Shown here piece after piece: positions 34,365-43,937 of a stretch of 64,000 bases of DNA (position 1 is its first letter; the number at the start of each line of letters is the position of its first letter). The notes beneath the pieces were generated by a model that made no database searches, was not told the origin of the DNA, and was given only the letters and a program-made list of their open reading frames with translations. The position numbers were made by a program, and so were the translations under genes. The stretch covers positions 310,001 through 374,000 of the forward strand of contig NW_026570306.1 of the NCBI RefSeq assembly GCF_019649055.1, written 5' to 3'. Source of the stretch: Paramacrobiotus metropolitanus (taxonomy: Eukaryota > Tardigrada > Eutardigrada > Parachela > Macrobiotidae).

Positions 34365-35501
34365 TTATGTGATCAATTCGTGTATTCCGCTTTGCCTGCT
34401 TTTCTTCTTTTCATACGTTTCATATCCACGACACAACACTGGACAAAACCGTACACAGTACGCAGCGTGACGATGGATTAGCAAAGCGGTAATTGCCGAA
34501 AGCATAACAGACAAACCTGAAGTCGTGGACGCCAATGTGGCGGAATCTCGACATTCTCCCAGCTTTGACACGAATTGTCTACCAGTGGGCACATTGCAGT
34601 TGAAACGCTTGTAAATCCTGGCTAAATCCAGTGGAGTCAGATTCTCATTCTGTCCCATTTTCATTCCTTTCACTTTCGGTATAAGGGTCGGGAAATTTGG
34701 GTCTTTGGCGAAGGCTTTCAGTTCGTAATGCATAACCGACTGGTAATCGTAAGGGAGACCATACGTCTTCCTGTACGCTTCTCAAATTGACCTTTATCCT
34801 CTGCGAAATACAACCGGTAATCATTTTACTTGATAGTTTGCTAACATGCTACCACTACATCCATCGTAAAATTGCACACCTGTCGCGATGTTGTCCCAGT
34901 TGATGAGAACATAGTCATCCCGATCGAGTCGCGACTGTTCGTGATAGAAACCCAACGTGTGCATCAGTTCGTGCTGGATGCAGCCGTAATGAAGGATACA
35001 ACCCGACGTCAGTTGTATCAGCTGTCTCCGTCCAATGCGACCGATATTCCACGAACATCTGCAACAAGCGTGCTTTTATTGCACTGACGCCGGCTTACAC
35101 ATGACTTACAGTCTTACAGAACCGTAAATCCGTCTACATTCCGGACCATTTCCGGTAACAATAGTTACGAAGACTGTAGCTCACTGGGAACTTTTCTGGA
35201 ATTTAACGTAGTCACTTTCGTGGGTGCGGGCCACAAATTTCACACAGTTGTCGGTGAGATGCATAATGATGCCCATCGCTTCCTCAACCATCTTCTTTTC
35301 TGACGCCCCTAAAATTATTACTTAATCCACCACGATTCATCGGGGCTACTTAAAAATTGGCTAAATGGGACGATAGTTAGATTGTTATTTATGATTTACT
35401 AAACGTTGCCGAAAGCTGCGTGGTGAATTCATAGGGATCGTATTGTTAGGCCACAACAAATTGTCGTCGTTGACCGCGTTAGCGGCAGAATTTCCTTCCA
35501 T
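34365..35501 (-). pseudogene. Astacin copy B, 5'-truncated and frameshifted
   Basis: Corresponding exons: 35501-35400, 35308-35185, 35058-34880 (zinc motif HELMHTLGFYHEQSR) and 34800-34365. The signal-peptide and propeptide exons are absent because the duplication ends at 35540. A base missing near 34770 breaks the last exon between RTGK and TYGLPYDY. It shares with C the one-base deletion in the IPY region of the first mature exon. It cannot encode a complete secreted astacin as written. Confidence 0.75.
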
Positions 35502-35712
35502 CTGCGACAACGACGAGCATGCACTACGCATTATTCTTTAACAGGAAACGACTACTTCGAGTATGGACGTTCGTTTGAAAAGGCTAGCACACTACATACA
35601 CAAACCCACAGCAACTGTAATGTCATTGTCGACGAATGGTAAAACTTCCTTGAACGCCCGATGAATCTTCTCGGTGGGAGTGTAACCTCCGAGTACGACT
35701 GTCCCGTACCGG

Positions 35713-36483
35713 TCAAGCGCTGCAGTTGACTGGTCTGAATAGATGATTTTGTGTGTACGGCATGTTTTTCAGTCCCCCTGTTACACTGTACACGCTCCCC
35801 TCTGTCCGGTTCTGAATCAGATACGGATTTGCGGATATCCACGCTCGATACCATGCAAACGCCCGATCACAATAAATGCGCTTCTTTTGAGAAAAGTCCA
35901 CCAAATTGAACATGTCCAGGGTGACAACACGAAGATCCTCCAGATAGGAAAAACTGTCGGCTTCCAGTGATGCAATACCGCATCTAAAGAAACCAAGTAT
36001 TCGAAGTTTCAGCGATGTGGTGAAATCCGTTCGTCGAATAACCAAATCCTCCATACAGTACGATCCTTGAAATTCTAGCATATTGGTCAGCTTCATATCG
36101 CGAAGTTTGTCTGTGGCTCGTGTGGTATTTAGATAGGAAAACGCGAATTGAATAATCTGTTCGGCAACGGGTTGCAAGAGTTCGTCGGTTAAATACTCAG
36201 AATCGGGCAATTGAGCCAGTATATAGCGGACTGGTGGGCGGGACATCGCTTCGATTATTCGCTCCATTTCTACTTGGGTGGTTGCTCTGTAACAAGTGAA
36301 CTCGTAGTATAGATTTGCAGGATTGCAATCAGACCCGAAGAACCAAGGAGTGCAATGATCCGAGCGCTGTCTGTTACACTGTTCAGTCGTCCAAGCCACC
36401 TCAGGCCGAATCGGCACTGAGTAGACGTATCCATCCGGATCAAAGCGCCGGTCACGAATGTCTGTAAATACATATCTAAGCAT
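35713..36483 (-). CDS. LRR-like cysteine-containing protein, unit C
   Basis: An open frame of 256 residues that I do not recognise as a named family. It begins MLRYVFTDIRDRRFDPDGYVYS, has a Cys-rich N-terminal third (QCNRQRSDHC, GSDCNPANLYYEFTC), then a helical stretch, then one LRR-like repeat (GIASLEADSFSYLEDLRVVTLD), then the FAWYRAW block also seen in units A and D, ending NCSA. A TTTACAG acceptor at the ACATTCG junction (about 36467) suggests the ORF starts with a spliced exon. That acceptor is in phase with a possible donor after the astacin C catalytic domain (NVPTG), so an astacin-LRR fusion protein is possible. No signal peptide is encoded if the ORF ATG is used. Confidence 0.5.
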   Translation of the reverse strand: MLRYVFTDIRDRRFDPDGYVYSVPIRPEVAWTTEQCNRQRSDHCTPWFFGSDCNPANLYYEFTCYRATTQVEMERIIEAMSRPPVRYILAQLPDSEYLTDELLQPVAEQIIQFAFSYLNTTRATDKLRDMKLTNMLEFQGSYCMEDLVIRRTDFTTSLKLRILGFFRCGIASLEADSFSYLEDLRVVTLDMFNLVDFSQKKRIYCDRAFAWYRAWISANPYLIQNRTEGSVYSVTGGLKNMPYTQNHLFRPVNCSA

Positions 36484-36686
36484 GTATTAAAGCATGCTCG
36501 TACTGAATACATACGTTAAACTACGCCGTATAAAACATATACAGGAAAGTCACCTTGAAGTTGTTTTGGGACACTAGGAGATACAAGTAAAGGCGTCGCA
36601 TCACTGATCGGTGTGGTCCGAAATTCCTGCTGTGTTTTTCTGGTTGACCTTGCAGTGCTGGCAGTAATGTCTTGATCGCCTAAGGG

Positions 36687-38195
36687 TTATGTGATCAATT
36701 CGTGTATTCCGCTTTGCCTGCTTTTCTTCTTTTCATACGTTTCATATCCACGACACAACACTGGACAAAACCGTACACAGTACGCAGCGTGACGATGGAT
36801 TAGCAAAGCGGTAATTGCCGAAAGCATAACAGACAAACCTGAAGTCGTGGACGCCAATGTGGCGGAATCTCGACATTCTCCCAGCTTTGACACGAATTGT
36901 CTACCAGTGGGCACATTGCAGTTGAAACGCTTGTAAATCCTGGCTAAATCCAGTGGAGTCAGATTCTCATTCTGTCCCATTTTCATTCCTTTCACTTTCG
37001 GTATAAGGGTCGGGAAATTTGGGTCTTTGGCGAAGGCTTTCAGTTCGTAATGCATAACCGACTGGTAATCGTAAGGGAGACCATACGTCTTCCCTGTACG
37101 CTTCTCAAATTGACCTTTATCCTCTGCGAAATACAACCGGTAATCATTTTACTTGATAGTTTGCTAACATGCTACCACTACATCCATCGTAAAAATTGCA
37201 CACCTGTCGCGATGTTGTCCCAGTTGATGAGAACATAGTCATCCCGATCGAGTCGCGACTGTTCGTGATAGAAACCCAACGTGTGCATCAGTTCGTGCTG
37301 GATGCAGCCGTAATGAAGGATACAACCCGACGTCAGTTGTATCAGCTGTCTCCGTCCAATGCGACCGATATTCCACGAACATCTGCAACAAGCGTGCTTT
37401 TATTGCACTGACGCCGGCTTACACATGACTTACAGTCTTACAGAACCGTAAATCCGTCTACATTCCGGACCATTTCCGGTAACAATAGTTACGAAGACTG
37501 TAGCTCACTGGGAACTTTTCTGGAATTTAACGTAGTCACTTTCGTGGGTGCGGGCCACAAATTTCACACAGTTGTCGGTGAGATGCATAATGATGCCCAT
37601 CGCTTCCTCAACCATCTTCTTTTCTGACGCCCCTAAAATTATTACTTAATCCACCACGATTCATCGGGGCTACTTAAAAATTGGCTAAATGGGACGATAG
37701 TTAGATTGTTATTTATGATTTACTAAACGTTGCCGAAAGCTGCGTGGTGAATTCATAGGGATCGTATTGTTAGGCCACAACAAATTGTCGTCGTTGACCG
37801 CGTTAGCGGCAGAATTTCCTTCCATCTGCGACAACGACGAGCATGCACTACGCATTATTCTTATATCGGCAAAAATGGATAATGGTCAACACTAATTACC
37901 TCTTCAGAATCAAATCCCGCAATGTCACCCTCCCAAAAGTCGCTGCTGTATCGTGATTGGTCGTTATCCGCTGTCAATGCAGCGACATCAACGTACTCTC
38001 TCCAGTCTGCAAAAATAATGGTAAATGTACCGATAACATTCTTCCAAAAAGCACTGATGAAAGCCGGCAAGATAGGAAATCTGGAAATATTGTTTACATA
38101 CTATCTGGCAGCGTTCCGGCTAAAGAAGAATCATGGAGGACCATGACCAGAGTGAATCCGCACCGCAGCCAACTGCTTAACGTTTCCGCTGCCAT
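36687..38195 (-). pseudogene. Astacin-family metalloprotease, copy C (apparent one-base deletion)
   Basis: Exons: 38195-38102 (signal peptide, CGFTLVMVLHDSSLAG), 38006-37900 (propeptide, FWEGDI), 37825-37724 (mature start), 37632-37509, 37382-37204 (zinc motif HELMHTLGFYHEQSR, then SRLDRDDYVLINWDNI), 37123-36687 (EDKGQFEKRTGKTYGLPYDYQSVMHY to RIYKRFNC and a tail). Signal, propeptide and catalytic exons have the same lengths as in A, except the mature-start exon, which is 102 instead of 103 nt. One base is missing in the codons for Ile-Pro-Tyr, which shifts the frame before the active site. If that base is an assembly error, this is the most complete astacin of the cluster, with intact splice sites. 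Confidence 0.65.
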
Positions 38196-38423
38196 TTTTG
38201 TGTTGTGCGTGTTACACTAACGCAGCCGGAACTGAGCACACAATTATGCTGAGTTGCTTATCCAGCGACTGAAGACTACGATGAAGGAGCGTCAATGCGG
38301 TAAAACCGGTGTGTTTTCCGAATGCTTTACTTTATAATCGATAAAGTTTGAGCAGGTACAAGAAAAACATAAATACATGCAGGAACTGCTTTAAAACTCA
38401 GTCACGTTTGCGACGAGAGTGTT

Positions 38424-38437
38424 ATTATGCGCATAAT
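38424..38437. promoter_or_regulatory. 14-bp palindrome upstream of astacin C
   Basis: ATTATGCGCATAAT, about 230 bp upstream of the copy C ATG, in the same relative place as the 18-bp palindrome of copy A. Neighbouring bases are partly conserved (TTGCGACGAGAGTG against TTCGCGACGTGACTG). Confidence 0.4.
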
Positions 38438-39337
38438 TACGTCTCGTGCTTTGCTGGGCTGGCTAACCAGCCTCCCGTTGAGCTGTTTTAATTATTGTTC
38501 CGACGCTCTACCGAGAAAGGAATACGGAACTTGTAGCTACTATAGTTTGTAGTATAATATTGTCGTGCAATCGGAAAAATACGCAACAGAACTTATTCTG
38601 GGTTGACGTATCTGCATATATATATTCAATGTTGTATGTACCGCACGCATACAAACGGCTTTTCGTCGAGCAAAGTACTTACTCTTTCTTTTATCGAGTA
38701 CTTACTATCCAGCTCTTTTATTAGGTACGTATAACAATTTGCATCGGGCTTCCAACACTTTTTATTTTTCTGACACTGTGTAGCCGAATTAATGATTGTA
38801 CATGATACACGTGAGGGAAAAGTGAAGCCGTCTGTGCGCGCAGCATCTCGTTTGCCGCAGACACGGAGATTCCACGTAACATATTGTGAAACGTCTTCCA
38901 TGGCATGATTTTCTTGCGATGTGTGAACAACTTCCCGAGACTCCAGGCTGCACCGTGCGTCCAAGCACTGAGTATGCAAAAAACACCTTTGAGGAGTTCA
39001 GAGTGTGATCCACAGAAAAGAGGCGCTACAGTAACTGTTTCCCCAATTTCCAGCCAAGAGTACATACGTACTAATCGTAAGAACGAACCGTATGGTAGTG
39101 AATTAAAACAGAAAAATAAGAAGACGGTCATTTTATCGCGCATCCCACATATGACATGCTGGCTCGTTGATGGAGATTTCTTCCTGACTGTGATTGATGG
39201 TTAGCGCGTTGGATCTGGAACTTATTTCTCGACAGTTGACGGGCAGATAAATGTCACGTTTCTCATACGCTTTATGTCCGTACGCCTTCCGAAACAAAAA
39301 AATTTCGTCTTCATTAACCCGGTGCTTAAACAGTTTG

Positions 39338-39760
39338 TTATTTGTTAGATTTCCACCGTTCTCGAAACCAAGCGAATTCAAAACTGCAGTGCAGTCGCGC
39401 GATGTAATCGATAATGTTCTTGTCGGAATTATGAGATAAAACGTTGTTGAAAGTGGCGTCCAAAGACAGCAGGCGGAGTTTGGGCAAATCAGTGAACGTG
39501 TTGGGTTCTAAATGAGCGATTGTTGTACGATAGAAGGTAATAATAGCTAGATATGGCATATTAGCAAAATCTGATTTCGCCACCGATGTTCATTCCAATT
39601 GGAAAGGAACAACTCAAACAGCAAAAGCATGTTGTAATTCTGTGGTTTCATAGTGGTGCGATCGCTTAGGCATTCCCGGATTGCCACAGCGATTACCTGC
39701 GTGTGCACTAAGCCGAAGATGTCGAGCGGCAAAAGCGACCCTACCGCATCATGTAAATGG
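39338..39760 (-). pseudogene. Orphan LRR-like unit D, diverged
   Basis: A distant homologue of the LRR-like units. One frame reads VIAVAIRECLSDRTTM and NMLLLFELFLSNWNEH, aligning with the helical part of unit C. After an apparent frame change near 39580, a second reads DFANMPYLAII, then IAHLEPNTFTDLPKLRLLSLD, the LRR-like repeat, and FEFAWFRERW. A segment further 5', around 39790-39880, carries EIRCGLFDS and may be its N-terminal part. No astacin exons accompany it within the searched flank. I cannot decide between a broken gene and a gene with an unresolved intron at the frame change. Confidence 0.5.
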
Positions 39761-40089
39761 AATCAAATAGACCGCAGCGTATTTCATCCACGGAGGCATT
39801 CTGCCAGCTGTCAGCCAAGAAACTGAAAGCAATCGTCACGTGTGGAACGTCTCAAACGTATCAAACCGCGCAAAAACATATTTTGGGAACTACCGGTTAA
39901 CTAACGAATGCTTCACATTCTCTCATTTCGTACATCGATCGATTTAGTGGCATAACCGCATAAGTGGCAATCTTCCATCCGGCAAAGGTCTCTTATACCG
40001 ATCCGATCTAACACCAGGAGATAAGTAATTTAATTAGTGGAATAAGTACTGGACAGATTAAAATATGCATCTCAAAGTGTCAAAAGCCC

Positions 40090-40333
40090 AGCAGAAAGCA
40101 GTCGTAGTGTAGAGGCTGACCAGTACGGTGAGCGCTGCGACAGCGTGGACGTGCGGGTTTCCATGAACCTGTTGCAGCGGAGCGCGGACACAGAAGTGCA
40201 CTTTGCTGTCCAACTGCAGTCTATTGCCGGCAATCACTGCTGTCAGCTGCATCACGTCCATACAAACCCGCCCGTCCACACTGTCGCAGCGCTCACCATA
40301 CTGGTCAGCCGCTACACTACGACTGCTTTCTGC
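40090..40333. repeat. Fold-back element with ~80-bp inverted arms
   Basis: Left arm 40090-40171 and right arm 40250-40333 match in inverted orientation with only a few mismatches. The arms share AGCAGAAAGCAGTCGTAGTG, then CGGCTGACCAGT-type sequence, GGTGAGCGCTGCGACAG and GCGGGTTT. The spacer is about 80 bp. Each arm begins with the dispersed TCGTAGTG motif. No transposase is encoded. Confidence 0.85.
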
Positions 40334-41549
40334 TTTGACTTTCCACCGCTTTTCGCACACATGAGCACATTTTAGCTGCCTCTCTCGAAATATTTTTATT
40401 GCGGCGAGTATATCTGATTTTCTTTCGTAAATCGTAACCAGACCTAGAAATGAAGCAGACGTGACGTTACAATTTTTACAAAATGCCAATACGAGTACTG
40501 TCCTTGGCGTTATTGTGTTTAAGAAGCTTATGACACTTCCTTTTTCCTTTAAACTTCATTTTTGTATTTAGCTTCGTAATTATGCGATGCACTGTCATGA
40601 AAAAAAATTTAAAAAACTATGTCTTTCGGCTTCAGTGACCTTACTGATTTAATAGAGGGTGATTTCTAAAACAAAAGGATATGGAGCATAAATAAATAGC
40701 AGAAATTTCATGTCAGGCTAATGGAAGGTCAACGAATTACGAAAAGTTAGTTATTTATGTATTACACATTGTACAAATAAAACATCATTAATTATACTCG
40801 TACAACCATTTAAGAATATGCGACAATCACAAATAACCAAAAGACATAACTAATATTAATGATGTAACGAGTATCGGTACGTGGCAGCTTCTGCGTGAAA
40901 ACGGTTTTCTCAAGGCAGTTGAAGGCGCACGAAAAGGCCCATAATGGCAGCAAAGTACTCGTTCTTTGTAGATTTGTTCGCTTAGAACTCGAGAAACAAT
41001 GTAGGAGATGCACGTGTACATTGTAAAAAGTACCGAGTATCTTTTTCTCACGCTGGCGTTTGTTCATATTTAAGTTAGAAACGAACAACTACTGTAGGCC
41101 GCCGTCAAGACGTGTTTGACGAAGTTGCTGTTACCTTACTAACCTTTACTACTTCACTGCGATCGTAGTTGGCGGCGGCTTGGCGCGATTGTGAATTTGG
41201 CGAATATTTGCAAGCAGGGGAATATCTGAACAGTCTACCAGCGGCATGATGTACCCTTTAAAAGTCACGCAGGACCGCAGCGTGCACTGCGAATGTAGGA
41301 ACAGAATACGTGGACAGTCTTGGCATTCTGAAACAGAGTATTCGTACGTGCGTACGTGTTTCCTGATCGTCCGTGGACCGTAGACTGTAGGTCAGCAGAG
41401 CCCGCGCGATACACCCAAGGTGGTTGATGTTATGCCGTTTGTTGTTCTCCTTGAATCTGCATCTGAAGTTTTAGCTTTTACGTTTTCCTCAAAACTAGTT
41501 CCGCTGACGTTTTGCTGCACACTGCTTTTGCCGGCTGATACACAAGCTC

Positions 41550-42010
41550 GATGCTACCGATACGGCACACCGACAACTCGCTGACCACTATTCTGCTGAC
41601 CGACAATTTGCTGGCGAGTGGCGACTTTTTGCTGACCGACGAAATGATGACCCGACAGTTTGTTGAAACGACAACTCGCTGAACGACATCTCGCTGAACA
41701 CCGACAACTTGCTGAGACATTCTGCTGACGTGAGAAACCCAAAAAACCTAAGGAACCTAAGAAAACTAAGAACCCTAAGAAACCTAAGAAACCTAAGAAA
41801 AAAACAACAAAAAGTTGAGAAAATTCAAAAATCAGCGCGTCGAACCGAAAAGCAAGTTGTCGGTCAGCAAAAATGTTTCGACAAAACGTCGGTCAACAAT
41901 TTAGCAGTAAGCAAATTGTCGGTCAACAATTTGTCGGTCAGCGAGTTGTGTAAGTCAGCATCATGTCGGTCAGCAAATTGTCGGGCAGCGAAACGTAGGT
42001 CGGCGAATTG
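41550..42010. repeat. Opposed arrays of a ~15-nt minisatellite around an AACCTAAG array
   Basis: From 41550 to about 41735 the unit is close to ACCGACAATTTGCTG, repeated about ten times. From 41855 to 42010 the same unit appears reverse-complemented (CAGCAAATTGTCGGT). Between them, at about 41735-41805, is a 9-10-nt repeat AACCTAAGA. The strand can fold into one large imperfect hairpin. Confidence 0.85.
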
Positions 42011-43937
42011 ACTGCTACTACCGAAGGCACCGAAGACCGAAACCGAATACCTTGGGCCGGGGTGCAGGGTGCGAATAAACTGTACATGTGCGGCTCCTGA
42101 AGTCGGTTTGTAGCTTTTCTCTCTTCAGCGTTGAAGCAGACAATCAACTGCTTCGGTACGAAAAATGCCGTGCGTGTTCGGAAAACGTTTCATATTCGGT
42201 TTTTTATGGAAGCCTTAATGAAGCGTATAGTATACACTATACAGTACGTTGGTACGCTCGAATATTGTACTTGCATCTTCAAATAGTATTATTAATCCAG
42301 GGGTTTCGTTATCGGCTGGCTTTTGCATTATTGTCCAGTATCGTTGCCGGGCTGCTGGTCAGCGTAGCTATTCTCATTTTCACGAATGGTAATTCTAGGT
42401 ACAAAATTACTTTTATTACACTTATGGGACGTTTAGTAGTTACCCATTTCCACAAATCTACTCGTGTCAGTACGTACGATTATTAGTAATTTTTAGAAAA
42501 CACTATGGGTAGTGAATAATGCGAATAACGAAATTACTGAAATATGGAAAAAAGAAATTCGAAAGCATTACAGTAATTAACGGTACATGGTACACTGTTA
42601 TAAAGCGAATACGTCTTAACTCGCAGCTCTGAGGTGCCGCCCTCTGAAGCCAGTACACTACAATACACATGACAATTCTTGAGTGGGTAATGCCGGCCGT
42701 AGTGATTTGACTCATGACTGTTATGTCGCGACGTAAAAGTAATAAAGACCAACGGAATTATACACATGACATGTTATCAAGTTGCTAATGCTAACTGGCC
42801 GGAATCGGACCTACAAAACTTTTCTGATGTTTTTACAAAAAAATTAGGTATACAACACTCATTGGTGTTAAAGCCGCTCCACGAAAACTGCTTATTGCTT
42901 TTATTATCAATTAACTGTACTAGAGGCACAAATGAATGCATACGAGTAGTACGAGTAATACTGGAATTGGTCCTCAACAGGCTGTAATATCTTCGAAAAT
43001 AACACGGATAGTACCTAACACGGGTAGTGTTTACGATTAAATCCGTTGATTTACCGAGCCGTACTAGCACTGTATTTAGCATACGAATAATACTAAGTAT
43101 GAAGTATGAACCATTGTATTGCAAAGCAGCCTTAATAAATGTACAAGTATCGGCGACATTATTTTGCAGTGTTACACGGGATGTTGTTATACTCGTAATC
43201 TGGTTTAAATTTACGATGCACAGCCATGTCTCGTGCTAATTGGGACGCGTTCTTCATTTGACTGTGTTATTTTTAAACAAAACTCACTTTGTACGGATGA
43301 AATCTGATGTACAGACTACAAAGTAATGTGAATTGTAATGTACTGTACAGTATTGTAATGTACAAAATAATAGCAATTAATGCGCCCTCAAATCTAATGT
43401 ACAAATAAAACTTTATATACTATATAATATTGTACGTATGTACTTTGTACATATTGTGCAAATATTAGCGTAGCCGTTTAATAAAGCCTCGTCCAGATTT
43501 CATTCAGTATAATTTATTTCTAAAATCTGAAAATTGTAAAACATAATCAAAAACACATGGAAATTAAAAACCAGCAACGCAACGCCGAACGCGGCAACCG
43601 TTAACACGAGCAGCTAAAATCAAGAAAACCGGCAAAACTGAACCAACCAGCAGATTACAACCGAGAAAGCATATTTCCAGACACGCTTGATTAAGCGTCC
43701 ACCGCGACGAGACTTCGGGTTGAAGAATTAAAACAGTCAAAACAAAAAACAAACAATCAACATTCTGAAAACTAACACGGTTGAAAGAAATTCTATACAA
43801 AAACTCCACCGACCCCCGCTTACAACACAGAAAGCACCGCTTCAATAATCCTCCGCTTTCCTGCCGGGAAGATCCAAATTTCACCGCTCCCCAGTAAAAA
43901 GAGGAACGACAGCGCCAAACAGGTAAGGATTCGTCGG

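Larger units (their letters stand above)
33218..37862. repeat. Near-identical 2.32-kb tandem duplication (units B and C)
   Basis: Sequence 33218-35540 is repeated as 35541-37862. In the stretches I aligned I found no substitutions, only three one-base indels: an extra T near 33472, one C missing near 34770, and one A missing in the A-run near 34868 in B. The offset moves between 2322 and 2324. The junction at about 35540 joins the mature-astacin exon side directly to the LRR-unit 3' flank. This is a very recent duplication or an assembly artefact. Confidence 0.92.
39900..43937. other. Gene-free region with fold-back and minisatellite DNA
   Basis: No recognisable exon. It holds an inverted-repeat element (40090-40333), a 15-nt minisatellite in two opposed arms around an AACCTAAG array (41550-42010), and the FBXL 3' region. 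ORFs here are products of the repeats. Confidence 0.55.

Noticed and set aside
41735-41805. AACCTAAG array as a telomeric repeat
   Set aside because: The unit is irregular, short and internal to a minisatellite; it does not match a known telomere repeat.
41709-42011. 100-aa repetitive ORF (LRNLRNLRK and SVNNLSVSEL repeats)
   Set aside because: Open only because the 15-nt and 9-nt repeat units keep codon phase; no start context or flanking gene structure.
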